From Obelidium mucronatum (lineage: Eukaryota; Chytridiomycota; Chytridiomycetes; Chytridiales; Chytriomycetaceae), in NCBI GenBank assembly GCA_025765595.1, contig JAIVFH010000100.1, positions 54,920-118,919 on the forward strand: a stretch of DNA of 64,000 nucleotides, given 5' to 3'. The translations under genes and the position numbers were made by a program. The notes beneath the pieces are model-generated. The model saw only the letters and a program-made list of their open reading frames with translations, was not told where the DNA came from and did not search any database. Below, piece after piece: positions 41,017-52,860 of this stretch. The stretch's first letter is position 1. The number at the start of each line of letters is the position of its first letter.

Positions 41017-42464
41017 ATGGAAGAAAGAATCCAAGAAATGTCCGAACGCCACGAACACGACGACCTCGACCTCAAACTGACGACGGCGGACGTGGCGCTG
41101 ACGCTGTCGCTGTTTGCCAGCGGGCTCCTGTCGCCGCGGGCTTCGATGCGCGGCTCTGCGTCCAACTCGGGGTCCGAAGGTCCGGTCCAGAGTGTCCAGA
41201 CAGTGGCAGTGACACGCAGGACAAAGAGCAAAACTCACAAGGCCCTTCGCATCCCAGACAGCGCATTTGCCCGCTTTAGAAGACGCGAGCTTTCGAGCGG
41301 AAGGCGGCGAAGCATGGACTCGCATCAGAGAATGTGGGACGCCTTCGATGCTGTGGCAAAACAGGTATCAAAAACTAGCAAATAACAAGTACCGTTAAAT
41401 CACCCCACTAAAGCCAACTATTCCAGCCGTTTATTGAAGCACACGAACGAGGCATGGAAGCGTATCGCCAACGCAAGCTTGAGTTCACACAAAATGTAGA
41501 ACCTAGCGGAAACATACTTGTTGAAAAACAGAGCGAGGGCTTGACTCCTCGGAAACGCGTCAAGATTGAAGGTGAATTTATTTCAGCCTCAATAACTTCC
41601 ATAAATTGATATTTGATTTAAAATCTGTTCAATCGTCATAAAGTAGATTCAGGCGACAAAACCACCAACGCACCACTTGTGAAAGAAGAGCAGATTCTAC
41701 AGACTCCGAAACCAAAGACTGAATCATCACAGCCTTTCCTTCATCCTGTGTACACCCAGCAACTTCAGCCACAGCCACGCTTTGAGATTCCTCTGCAACA
41801 AGAACCTTGGCAATTCCAACAACTTTCCATGGGAACTCACCAGCAAGAATTCAACATACCCCCCATTTATTTTTCCAATGCGTTCAGTTTACCTTGCTAT
41901 TTGCCGACATCAGCCCCTTCTTTCTCGTTTGCAAACCCCTCGAACATAGTTCCCAGATCGTTTTTCCAATCAAGTAATACGAATATTCAGGGTTCCCAGC
42001 CAATTCAACTTTCAGCAGTTCCATACAGTCACTTACTACAACAGCCGCTACTTGGGGGCCCGTTTCAGAACCAATCAAATTGCTTGTCAAGCAATGGTAT
42101 CAACAAACCGCTCTTTTCTTCGGACATGAATTTTTCAGATACTTTGATGATGATGCCGTCATCCAATTTCAACACTCAAGCCTCGCTGTTTCCCATGTTG
42201 CCGAGCAATTACCTTTACTCTAGTCATGCTGCTGCCGTCCCAAATATCGATTGCATTTTTGGAGGAGAGGGTTTAATGAACACGTCAAGTCGTGATTGCG
42301 ATCAACAAGTTGCAGTACTGGGCAATACTACTGATGCAGGTTCTAGTTCAGAAGAAGTTGTTGGGACAGTAGATGATTTTGATCGATATGTTCAGAACCA
42401 AATCAACGAATTTGAAGTACGCGTCAAAAGCGAGAGTGGGTTCTGTGACTTTTTGACTGAGTGA
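41017..42464 (+). CDS. Unrecognised nuclear-looking protein with conserved basic region
   Basis: CDS joins 41017..41364, 41427..41571 and 41644..42464 (1314 nt, 437 aa). A helical N-terminus (LKLTTADVALTLSLFASGL) is followed by a strongly basic segment (RRTKSKTHKALRIPDSAFARFRRREL, SSGRRRSM) and a helix (MWDAFDAVAKQPFIEAHERG). TPRKRVKIE, a good nuclear-localisation motif, comes next. The rest is Gln/Ser/Pro-rich, without domains, ending in an acidic stretch. Low-complexity activation-domain-like sequence plus NLS suggest a transcriptional regulator, but there is no recognised DNA-binding domain. The gene is divergent from the 7-TM gene with only 45 nt between. Confidence 0.65.
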
Positions 42465-42696
42465 GGAAGAGCGGCGTGTGGAAGATTTTTGCCGTCCTTT
42501 ATTTATGATTTTCTTATTGCATGTGATATAATAATGAGACAATATAACGCTCCGATAGTAAAGCTCTGTCAGCCTAATTTTACAATACATTAGAAAAATC
42601 TATGAAACCAACCCCATTTTACTTTTATTTATGCCTCTTTAAACTGCTTTATGGGCTTCTTCACCTTCATCTTTAAATTCCACAGGTTACAGCTTC

Positions 42697-44682
42697 TCAG
42701 TCCAGCTTCGGTCTAAAACAACCTGCTTTTTCAGCTTTGTCCTTCCAATATTTGGCGGCAGCTTGGTTTCTTGGGACTCCTACATCATTGTCGTAAATAT
42801 CTCCCAACGTTTTTTGCGCCAATGCGACTCCTTGATTAGCAGCAAGAGTAAGCCATTCTATAGCTTTGGAGTAGTCTTTGGCAACTCCTTGGCCGTATAG
42901 GTATTTACAACCCAAATAGTATTGTGCGCTTGGGTCTCCTTGTTTGGCAGCTTGCGTGTACCATTCTGCTGCTTTGGAATAGTCTTGATCGACTCCTTGA
43001 CCATAATGAAACATGTAGCCCAGGCTATTTTGTCCAGCAATGTTTCCTTGATTGGCTGCGCGGGTATACCATTCAACTGCTTTGGAATAGTCTTGCGCAA
43101 CTCCCAAACCATTCCGATACATCCAACCCAAGCTATTTTGTCCAGCCGGATTTCCTTGATGGGCGGCACAAGTATACCATTCTACCGCTTTGGAATTGTC
43201 TTGGGCAACTCCTAGGCCCATATGGTACATGTAACCCAAGCTAGTTTTGCCCCGCTGCGCTCCTTTGATTCGCAGCTCGCGTGTACCATTCCATGGCTTT
43301 CAAATAGTCTTGAGCAACTCCTTGGCCGTGCTGATACATTTCACCCAAGTTGAGCTGCGCAACTACGTTTCCTCTAGCAGCGGCTCGTGATAGTATTTCG
43401 AATGCTTTGGAATAGTCTTGAGGAACGCCTGCACCATTTTTGTACATCAGTCCCACTTTGGTTTGAGCCGAGGGATCAGCCTCGCGACCAGACTGCGGGT
43501 CGGTTTGAACTTGAGTTAAATCGGTGGAAGGATGGTTAACAAAGGTCTTGGATGATTCCGATGATAATGTGATTGAAGCCGATCTCACGAACGATTGGGG
43601 TTCGAGATTTTGTAAAGCGGAATGATCCTGGATCACTTTGACAATTTCATTAAATGATGGTCGTTTGGATGGGTCTTGGTGCCAGCAGGATTGAATCAAC
43701 GACCACTCCCAAGAATCCTCTGGGATTTTATCGGGCATGCTTTCTGGTCTTTCGCCATTACTAACCCAAGTGGGAATCATGTCCACATGCAGAGCGTCGT
43801 TAAATGGCTGAATCTCTGAAAGAATCTCGTAGATTGTCATTGCAAAGCAATAAACATCATGCGCCGTGGTGGCATGATATCTTCGACTAAAGGATTCCGG
43901 TGGAGAGTATCGCATCGTTCCAAAAGCTCCGCGTGAGAAAGTATGAGACACAACAAGGCAACGAGAGAGACCGAAATCAGGTGATTCTTACTACTCCATC
44001 ATACCCTACAACAAGTTGACCAGCGGCAAGTTCAGTACTGTTAAAATGTTACATCAGAAGCACATACCCAGCAACACATTACGTGGATTCAAATCAGCAT
44101 GGATAACAGGATTCTTTTGGGCATGAAGATATTTGAACGCCTGAGCAATCTCCATAATCCACCGTAGCTTCTCCTCCTTCGTTGCTGGTTTTTCACCATT
44201 CCCACGATAAAGGCGGCTATAGAGACTTCTTTGCGCCCGTTCGATAATCAACACTGGATTGCTGCCTTCATCGACACTCACTCCAAACAAAATCGTAATG
44301 TTGGGATGCTTCAAGGTATACCAGAGAGCAGCCTCATCTTTGGCCATCTTGATGGCTTTGGGGTCAATCAGTCCAGTGATTGTTTTGATTGCGACAGCGT
44401 TGGTTCCGTAGAAACCGGTGTACACATCGCCAAACCCTCCCCGCCCAAGAGACTCGCCCTTGTTGATCGAAACCTCAGTGGCAGGAATGAACCACACATT
44501 GTTCTCGTATGGATTGCTCACTGTGAATGGAAGAGAGTAAGTGTGAGGCTGCGTAAACCGATTGGACTGACTGTGAATTCAAGCCAATTAAACTCGAAAA
44601 TTCTGAATCATTATTGTCACAGCTCCATCCTTTGAACTTTCGAAATCTACAATTTTGCCTTGTTTTGAGTCTCACAGGGCAT
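42697..44682 (-). CDS. Protein kinase-Sel1 repeat fusion (two single-base frame breaks)
   Basis: Proposed exons: 44682..44676 (ATG CCC T), 44520..44068 and 44005..42697. The 7-nt first exon is inferred because the kinase frame has no ATG of its own; donor GTGAGA and acceptor TTCACAG fit. The kinase has GRGGFGDVY, AVAIKT, HADLNPRNVLL (HAD for HRD), the DFG region, RYSPPES, DVYCFAMTIYEIL and CWHQDPSKRPSF, a TKL-like pattern. A linker leads to seven Sel1-type repeats (LGxMYxxGxGVxxDYSKAxEWYxxAAxQG). The frame slips at 43979-43980 inside the DFG region (AC[CT]GAT) and at 43243-43244 in repeat 3 (AA[CT]AGC). Sel1 repeats usually scaffold complexes. Breaks are probably consensus artefacts. Confidence 0.75.
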
Positions 44683-44837
44683 CCTTTGCAAAATAAGAGT
44701 AACGTGCCATCAGGCACTTCTCCATTCCGCGTTTCGCTCTTATTCGTGGCAGAAGCTTTGTGAGTTCTGAGAAGTATGACGGCAAAGCTGCAATTGCACA
44801 ATTGACCGAAAAAAAAAACAAGTCAGTAAAACCGACA

Positions 44838-45748
44838 ATGGCCGACAAAGTGCAAGGTGCGTCTCCACCCAACCATCACCCACCCATCCATGCTAACACG
44901 GTTTAATTATTCCAGTCTACATCGCGCAGCTCGACAGAGAGCTCAGCAACTACCCAATTGCTGTTGAAATTGAAAAGGTATGTGTCTCAACACCAAATTG
45001 GAAAAGAAAGGCTCCAAGCATGCTCCTGTTCAAATCTAATTTCTATTTCGTCTCCCTTGCTAGAGAACCAATGTGCCCAAGGCCTACTTTGGAGCCGGTA
45101 TCCTCGCCCTCTTGACTATTTTTGTCTTCTTCAACGTCTTTGGAGCTTTGATTACTGGACTGCTCGGATTCCTCTGGTAATTGAAGCTGGTTAATTGCAA
45201 TGTTGGGGGTGGGATACATTGTTGGGATGTGGCGGGTGTGCGAAGGAGATTGTGGTTTTAATAGTCGTGGGAACCAATGACAAATTATTAACAGACGCTC
45301 AAAAAAAGGCCAGCATACCAATCCTTTAAGGCAATCGAGAAGCACGACAAAGATCTCACCACACAGTGGTTGACTTATTGGACTGTGTTTGGAACACTTG
45401 TTGAGTGGCTTTTTTTTTCGTTGCTGTCCTCTGCCCTAACAAAACTGTATAGAACGTTGTCGAAGTCTTTAGCGACGTGCTTTTGTACTGGGTTCCATTC
45501 TACTATGCCTTCAAGGGGATCTTTGTGATTTACTTGATTTCTCCACAGTTTAACGGAGCGAAAGTCATTTATGACAAGGTCTTGGAGCCATACCTCTTGA
45601 AGAAGCAGAGTATCATCGATGCCGACATTGCTAAGGTTAGTTTGGCGTCGCTTGACGTTTTTGGGGTTCTGACACTGAGCTATCACAGATCAAGACAAAG
45701 GTGTCCCAAGTCTTCAATGAAAAGTCTTCAGAAGTAAAGCAAGATTAA
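44838..45748 (+). CDS. YOP1: Yop1/REEP5 (TB2/DP1/HVA22) ER-shaping protein
   Basis: CDS joins 44838..44856, 44916..44977, 45064..45176, 45309..45399, 45453..45635 and 45689..45748 (528 nt, 175 aa). The protein forms hairpins in the ER membrane and stabilises tubule curvature. Visible: N-terminal amphipathic helix, KRTNVPKAY, two long hydrophobic hairpins (AGILALLTIFVFFNVFGAL; NVVEVFSDVLLYWVPFYYAFKGIF) and the signature PAYQSFKAIE...TQWLTYW. PQFNGAKVIYDKVLEPYL and a short amphipathic tail follow. Length and motif order match the family. Five introns of 52-131 nt. It is divergent from the kinase-Sel1 gene. Confidence 0.96.
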
Positions 45749-46045
45749 GAACCGACGAAGTAGAGACTTTGTTGATTGGGTCCGAGCACGCAACCAACAA
45801 TCTCGAATTCTGTTTCTTATTTTTCAACTATTTCTGTATTTTTTGGTTAACTTTTACTGTCGCGTCTTGACCTTATATTTGAACCACTGTTCGTCCTCTT
45901 ATCTCACTCTTTTGTGTGTCTTGTGTTTTGTTTTGGTGTGTTTTGTTCGTCGTTTTCTTGTTTGAAATGGCGGTCCAGCATACATAAAAAAAGTAGTAGT
46001 AGTTCTTTACTTAAAGTGTCTGAAGGGTTTGTTGAACCATTTCCA

Positions 46046-47495
46046 TTACTTCTTCTTTTTGCCACCTAACATACTCTTTCCTGTTCGTGGGGAGCCTTTC
46101 GACCCTTGTGTCGCGTATTGAACCAGACTCGCTATCATCTTGTTATGCATTTCGGCATCCATGAGCAGCTGCTCTTTTGCGTCCAACCAATAATTGCTTT
46201 GTTCTTGCATTTTGAGTTGGGAAGAGGCAAGGGATTGGATAAGAGTATTTAATTCTGCTGTCGTCATTTTTCGGATTTCGTCTGATAAAGGGGCTGTAAT
46301 TTAGCGGCCAAATTATTCATAACGGAAAAAGAGAAATACAAAACCCTCAGTTATTGAGCAGTGTTTTTTGGCTTCATCAATATCAGCTTGACGTGGGTCA
46401 GACGTAGATATATTCGAAGAATTTGAAGCAGAAGTGGCAGCCGCCGTATCGGTTGCTGTGTTCGTGGTTGAATCGGCAACAGTCGCGTTTGGTGCATCTG
46501 CTGATGCGACTACCGCTTCAGCCAAGAGCGTCTGAATTTTATCTTCAACATAAAAATGATATATGGTGTGAAACAAAAAGCGGTACTGACCTCTTCGTCC
46601 ATTCCAAGAGCTTTTAAGAACTGAGTCCTTGTGGCAGACTTTTTCCAACGAAATGCGTGATTTAAACCATCTGCATAATGAGCAGCTTCTTCTGTGGGAG
46701 AATAATCATTTAGAGCCAAGGAGTTCCAAGTGTGAACCCATTCCAGATTGTTGAAATGAGTGTGTGGGACAAGGACGATAGCCGTAGAGATATCTTTTTT
46801 GGGAGATGATTCTGAAGGAGTAGTCAAAGGAGGCACCAAATTAACCAATAGACTTCCGTTAAAGGTGGATGAGGCAGTTGACGAAGCAGGAGCAATTTTT
46901 GTTGTTGTGGAACTTGCAAGAGCGGCTGAAAGGTGAAGAGACAAATCCCGAGCATGTGGATTCGAAGATGCAAGGAGAGACGCCTGCATTACAATTGTGA
47001 TCAGATTATTATTAATAATTATCGGGGACTCAGAGTTTAAGTCACTGCTTTATAGCACTCACCACCAAACTGTGGACGCGATCATCGCCTTCAACCGCTA
47101 AACTTAAAGGATTAGTTTGGTCTGACACACTCGGAAAAACGGCTTCTCCTGCGCCAAAGTCTCCGAAATCATCGTCATTGTCATTGTCTTCAACTGGGAC
47201 TTGCGGTTGGGCAGCAAGGTTCTTCAAACCCTCCAAAATCATCATCGTCGTCAGCGATAACAGCAGCAGCATCTTCGATGTTGGGTGTTGTCTCAATTGC
47301 GCCCTGGACTGGAGCAAGCTCGGGCGCTACTTTAGGAACATTGTCTGATTCAAGAGGCTCCTTTGAGTCAATCTGTGATTTAAACACTTCCGCTGTGTCA
47401 GCAATATCTTCAATCGCTGCAGTGCTGACTGGTGTTGCTGTTGGAAGGATGGCTGAAGCTGAGCCCCACGGATTGGATAGGTCGCTTTCTGACAT
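46046..47495 (-). CDS. Adaptor-accessory-like protein with acidic DDFGxF motifs (one frame break)
   Basis: Exons 47495..47063, 46983..46587, 46542..46345 and 46293..46046; dropping one base at 47231-47232 (GG[AG]GGT) gives 1275 nt and 424 aa. Two acidic-aromatic motifs (DDDDDFGGL and NDDDFGDFG) resemble clathrin-adaptor (AP-1/GGA ear) binding motifs of aftiphilin and yeast Laa2-type proteins. The middle contains NLEWVHTWNSLAL and FRWKKSATRTQFLKALGMDEE, a pattern I associate with fungal trafficking accessory proteins. Then come a Ser/Thr/Ala-rich linker, a helical segment (LIQSLASSQLKMQEQSNYW) and a basic end GGKKKK. The third-to-last intron is only 44 nt. Role in Golgi-endosome traffic is inference from the motifs. 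Confidence 0.6.
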
Positions 47496-47771
47496 TGTCT
47501 CTTTGTTCTCACTTTGTTCTTAGTCACGTTCAACTTTATTATTGCCAAATTATAGCGCACAGTTTTATTGCAATTCGTGATTATGGAGGGAGATTTACGA
47601 TCAATCGAAGATTTGCGATTCATGCTCCTACGTGTAGAACCTTCGTCGGTTAAACAAACAAGTGTGCGCTCCCATTCTTCGCAGTAAGAATCTTTCCATA
47701 TCTGTCTCTTTATCCTGTTTGATGGAAAAGGACCGGCTTTTTCTTAATAATTGGAATAGTGATCGAACAAG

Positions 47772-49825
47772 ATGCAGCACAACTCAAATGGAAACCAGCA
47801 CACAGTGAGTTTGACACAATCTTTAGCTCTGATTTTTCTATGGGGAGAATTCCGTTACCAACTTGGAGTTTGCCCTAGGCAAAGTTATCTGTCTGGAGTG
47901 GGTTCACCCAGAACTTCTAATCTCAACTCAGACTTTGAAACGCCTCCGCGCAGCCGAGCTGTTTTATCCCGTGAAAGCTCTGTTCATGAAAAGTACGTGA
48001 CTTAATTTTTTTCTTGGCCAACGTAATCGAAACGTCACACAATCAAGGCTTTTGACCCGAGAACACAGTGTGAAACAAAGTATTCTTTGTTTTTCGATTT
48101 TCAATAGTTTGCTGGTGCATCATGCTAATGAAGTCTCAGAAACAAATACAGCAGTTGAGGGAACCGTCGGACTCTACACACTTTGGGCTGTTGTATGGGG
48201 TCTTCAAATGGGTGGAAGTTGGAATACAGCTCTAGAATTTGGCTATGGCAGCTGTTTAGTGGGCTCGATGATTGGGTGTACATTGTATTGGTGTCTCGCA
48301 ATTGTTCTTGCAGATTTAATGGTTGCTTTCCCGTACACCTGGAGGAACCGCAATGTATGTGAGACTCGCGTTCGGAAAATTTATGGGGAGTATTATTAGT
48401 CAGTTCCAGATCTGGGAAATTGCTTTGATTGGTGCAAGTGGGTTGACGTTGTTTGGTCAAACTGTAAGCGAGGTCGCAGGAGTTGGAGAGAACTTGGAGC
48501 CGCTTTGGTGGGTCTGCATTATCTTTTTATTTTTGGCTTCTACATGGTATGAATATCTGTTGTTGATCGCTTTCAATGTGTGTTGAACGCTTTTTGTTCA
48601 GCACTTACCTGTCAAGTGGATGTATGGAGCTATGGTATTCATTGTAGCAGTTCAAACTTTGGCATACATAATTGGACCTTTAGTTTTGTTACCAAGCGCT
48701 AATGCTGCGTTTTGGGCTGGGGAGATGTGGTGGATGGAATCGAATAATCTGACAAGTTGGAATGAAACTCTCGAAGCACCACCATGGATTCAAGACGCGT
48801 TTCCTATGGGATTTGAAGGTGTTTTACAAGCATCTATGCCGGGAGTATGGTCTTTTCTGGGAATTGAAGGCGAGAAAGAACTCGAACTGCCGAAGAGAAC
48901 TAAATTTCGTCTTTAACCTTTGCAGTGCTTCCAACCATCAGTTTAGATGTAAATAATTTCAAGTCGGTGGGGCCTAGGGCTGTTTATTTAGTGATGGGAA
49001 CCAGTACCATCATATACTTTTTACAGATAATTATTTGCCCTATTGTGAAACCGGGAGGTACTGTAGGACTGCCCCTAAATCATCGAGCCTAAATGAAACT
49101 TAAAAAAATGTTACAGCATTCGCTTTAATAAGCGCAAATGCTGCTTTGTTCACAAGCATTCTATCGGCGACGAATTTTGGAGACATGGCTGCGTTCCAAA
49201 CGGTCCTGGGCATTTTATATCCGCTATGGACGAACTTTATATGCTGTTTTGCCTCCTTTTACAACGTTTCCAAGCACATTACATGTCTTGGCCACATGGG
49301 TTACGCTCCCATGCTTGTCACGCAAAGCACATTTAATATCAAGCCGGTGAAGATGACCATTCGAGGCGTCCCTTGGTTTTCTTTGCTGACGGGATTAGGA
49401 TGGGAGTGTTTAACTGTGTTGCTGTTGTATGAGTTGCCTGACACGGATATTGCCACGTATTTGTCGAATGCAGGTGAATGACTCGCTGATTAAGAAATGT
49501 TTTAAGAGTTAATTATAATGAATCAGCTATAATATATTCTTTGCTGGTGGCACTCGCTGTGTTTGTGACAAACGTCTATGCCATCGCGAAAGGACTCTAT
49601 GAACCCAAGAGGCCTATTTTGTCAGTACTTGTATCTATTGTGGGAGTCTTGATCAGTACGACTGTGTTTGGACTGATGTCTACCGTTCACGAAACACAGT
49701 TTGCGATTCTTGTTTGTGTTCCAAAGACAATTCTGCAGTGCATCATTATTGTCATTGCGGAACGAATCGTTAAGTCGAAGAAATTGAACGAAGTCATTCA
49801 GAGCATGAAATCGATAACTGGTTGA
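47772..49825 (+). CDS. APC-superfamily transporter (amino-acid permease type), frame-broken
   Basis: A multi-exon membrane carrier of the plasma or vacuolar membrane. An N-terminal hydrophilic exon from ATG 47772 is followed by TM-rich pieces: GTVGLYTLWAVVWGLQMGG, GGTAMYVRLAFGKFMGSII, WMYGAMVFIVAVQTLAYIIG, VYLVMGTSTIIYFLQIII, ISANAALFTSILSATNFGD, FSLLTGLGWECLTVLLL and two more. Clear introns are 49058..49116 and 49474..49526, with probable ones at 47998, 48093 and 48545. The frame slips at 48339-48340 (AC[CT]GGA), and two further steps are needed near 48500 and 48905. GTAMYVRLAFG and GIEG fit the APC fold. Substrate cannot be read from the sequence. Start and inner joins are provisional. Confidence 0.68.
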
Positions 49826-49890
49826 ACAGTTTGATTTGATTATTACTAAATATCATTAAAAATATAAATATCATTTTATTAAAAGTCGCC

Positions 49891-51446
49891 ATGGAATTTT
49901 CAACTTCGAGACACACCGCCCGAGAGCATACACACGGTGTCTCCGTGCTCGCCTGGAATGGAATCAGACTATATTCAGCATCTAAAGATACGACTATCAA
50001 GGTTGAATCTCAGCCCTTGGATGCTAGGCCCAACTAACCCAAGCATAGGAATGGGATCTGAACGGTAATTGCCTGCGATCGTTTACGGGCCACACTCGTT
50101 GGATCAGATGTTTGGTGCTTACAAATGGGCGGATGTATTCTGGATCGTGGGATGGAAGTGTTCGAGAGTGGGATCTCAATACTGGCACGTGTTTGAGGTG
50201 GGGCATGTTTTCATAATCTTGTTTACAGCGACAGTGCCATTGCCATATTTAGGGTTATAAGTTGATTATTCATTACGGTTTCTCTTCTTTTGTAGAGTAT
50301 TTGAAGACGTACACGAAGGAGGCGTCAACAGCGTCATTCTCGATGACCAAGGGCAGCGACTATATTCTGGTGGTGAAGATGGTGCAATTTGCATACATGA
50401 TTTAGTAATTGGGGACGTTGTGGATCGGTGGGAGGGTTCTGGTACGTACTTTATTGAATAGTCCGGATATTTGATTCTCCCAATGACCGACCTTCACGAT
50501 CAGATCCAATCCTCGCCCTTTCTTCGCTCGGAAACCTGTTCGTTTTTGCTTCGCATTCAAACGGGACGCTTTCGCTTTTTGATGCCTCCAATTTTGAGTT
50601 GCTCGAAACCACAGTTTCCAGCTCCAGTGAAGCAACCGCGCTCGCTGTCGTAGCGGATCGCCTCTACTCAGCGAATAACGACAAAACAGTCAGAGAATTC
50701 GATGTCGACGATTGGGTTGCACAGCGCGTTTTTCGTGGGCACTTGGGATTTGTGGCCTCCCTCGTTGGAAGTGCGGGAACTTCAGAAGGAGTTGATGCGT
50801 CAAGAAACACTGGACCGCGCCTGTTTTCAGGAGACTCTTCTGGAACTGTCAAAGTTTGGGATCTTGTGACTGGGTCTTGCCTGGGCACACTTCGAGCCTT
50901 TGATGGACGGAGTGCCAGTTCACTCTGTCTTGTTGAGGAGCATAATTTGTTGCTAGTCGGTGGTAGTAATGGTGAAATCAAGTGGTTTCACTTGAGTTGA
51001 GTTTCTTTTATCTTTCCTTTTCCGCATCCTCTTTATCAAACTAACAAATAATCGATTTTTCAACTATTCAAGGCGACCTTCCGCATTCATTTGCAGGAAG
51101 TGTTGGCCAACCGTTGCCCCCTGCTTCAAAAGTGTCTAACCTGCCACAACATGCGAACGATGGATTCTATGGCGGTGGGGCAGTATACCCTCACTTTCAA
51201 CAACCTTACGGACAGCATCCATACTCTTCGGCTTTTCACAATCAGCAGGTAAATGGAGGACCACAGCAACATGCTTATTTCAGTGAATCGCAGCAACGTT
51301 ATGAATCATCCTTTGGGGTTCAGTCTCATGGTAATATTGTGTCGACATTGTCATCGGCTGGCAGACCGCCTTGTCACTTTTTTGCCAGAGGGCAGTGCAG
51401 AAATGGGGATTCTTGTAGGTTTTCTCATACAAACCGAGCCGTTTAA
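49891..51446 (+). CDS. WD40-CCCH fusion protein
   Basis: CDS joins 49891..50001, 50049..50197, 50296..50442, 50514..50995 and 51073..51446 (1263 nt, 420 aa). Seven WD40 blades fill residues ~5-325 (RLYSASKDTTIKEWDL, RMYSGSWDGSVREWDL, RLYSGGEDGAICIHDL, VFASHSNGTLSLFD, RLYSANNDKTVREFDV, RLFSGDSSGTVKVWDL, LLVGGSNGEIKWF). A Gln/Tyr/Pro-rich linker follows, then one C-terminal CX7CX5CX3H zinc finger (CHFFARGQCRNGDSCRFSH). Plant ZFWD proteins combine the same domains in the opposite order. The finger resembles those of the J-domain gene at 21.1 kb. Probable RNA-binding adaptor; targets unknown. Confidence 0.9.
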
Positions 51447-51900
51447 AGAGCCAATAAAGTAGTGCATACTGCGGTGAAGAACTCTCGATATCTACTGCTC
51501 GTCGTCTGGTCTTCCTTTGAGATTGCTGTGTGTTGGAAATGTTAGGGTTAGGGACTCTTATGGATTTCCAACTTGCTTCGCGATCTTCATCAAATTCCAA
51601 ACAAACCATCCTACGCAGACGTCAATAACCAACAATGAACAAACAAACGCCAACACCAATAGCAAACCCCAACACAGACTCTAACCAATACAACAACCCA
51701 GAACCAGACAGAAACCACATGGAAATCTAAAACCGAAATACAAACCCATAAAAAATAATTACAAATTTTCTTGAAAAACATGATGGTAAAACAAAAGTTG
51801 CAAGAATTGAAAATAATAAATGGGTAATAATGAATTTAATCCTAATTCCTTTCACTTAATCTGTCGCGGACTTAGGGATAGGGCTAAACTTAGGGTTATA

Positions 51901-52020
51901 TACTCATTAGCTCAGGATTAGACTTAGGGTTTCATAAAATTTTCAAAATGAAAAATGCTGCCACAGGAGATCGATCCCCGGGCACTCTGCTTGAATGCTT
52001 GCCCGAGAGCATGTTAGTGG
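51901..52020 (-). mobile_element. tRNA-derived element 1 (degenerate)
   Basis: On the minus strand, 52020..51957 reads as a tRNA-like body with a B-box GGGGATCGATCTC and an anticodon-like loop. The flank 51901..51934 (ACTCATTAGCTCAGGATTAG...) is repeated at 52371..52406. Arms do not pair fully, so it is not a functional tRNA. Confidence 0.55.
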
Positions 52021-52370
52021 TCAAAAACACACTAAAATGCAAGTGTGGGGATATCTGTCTACCCTGACATCTCGTACAGGGAGTTGATGTTTCCTTCCCC
52101 AACAAACTAAATTGAACTGAATCCCCTTCTAATTTTTGTGATTTATGAGCAGTGCTCCATCTGTGTCAGTTTGTTTATTTCAAAGCTTTTACATATTGGT
52201 CTCAATTGTGTCCTCTTGGTTGCTCCCTTGTTCTTTGTTGATGGCATTATCATAGTATTGATTTATTGTCTAAGCCAGACGCAGTCCCCCCTGCGAATGA
52301 TAAGTCATTAGAAGAATTCATTGCATTATACAACAACACTGAAACACTTACCAGGGCAGGGTCAGGGTTT

Positions 52371-52500
52371 TATACTCATTAGCTCAGGATTAGACTTAGG
52401 GTTTCATGAAAATTTTCATTTTCCAAAATCCTACTCCGGGGTTTGATCCCCGGACCTCCTCATGCAAGCAGAGATTGTTACAGCTAAGCTAACGGGCTAC
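52371..52500 (-). mobile_element. tRNA-derived element 2 (degenerate)
   Basis: The minus strand of 52500..52431 shows GTTAGCTTAGCTG (A-box-like), a TTGCATG anticodon-like loop and a T-arm CCGGGGATCAAACCCCGG with a B-box. It shares its flanking leader with element 1. The acceptor stem is not closed. Confidence 0.6.
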
Positions 52501-52562
52501 ACTGGAAGTGGCTCTACAAATTTATATTGCGCCATGGAGTATAACTTCACTTAAAAAATATT

Positions 52563-52860
52563 TAAGCGCAGAATATTTCAGCGCTGAATATTAAAGCGCT
52601 GACACTTTAAGCGCTGAATATTTCAGCGCTGACACTTTAAGCGCTGAATATTTAAGCGCTGACACTTTAAGCGCTGAATATTTAAGCGCTGACACTTTAA
52701 GCGCTGAATATTTCAGCGCTGAATATTTAAGCGCTGACACTTTAAGCGCTGAATATTTCAGCGCTGAATAATTGAGCACTGACACTTTAAGCGCAGAATG
52801 TTTAAGCGCTGAATATTTCAGCGCTGAATAATTAAACGCTGACACTATAAGTGCCAATTA
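52563..52860. repeat. AGCGCT-palindrome minisatellite, array 1
   Basis: About 18 tandem units of roughly 16 nt, each with the palindrome AGCGCT in a TTTAAGCGCTGA or TTTCAGCGCTGA context, spaced by ACACT or ATAT blocks. Units decay towards the right end. The open frame reading SALKYSALK through it is a repeat translation. Confidence 0.93.

Noticed and set aside
43975..43985. Possible programmed +1 frameshift, antizyme-like ACC TGA T, in the kinase
   Set aside because: The same one-base pattern occurs in unrelated genes with no stop codon or common slippery site (GGC TGG, ACC TGG, CCC TGT). The doubled synonymous-allele explanation covers all of them.
52591..52857. ORF reading SALKYSALKVSALK, and its counterpart at 60408..60632
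   Set aside because: Pure translation of the AGCGCT minisatellite; periodic, with no start context or flanking exon.
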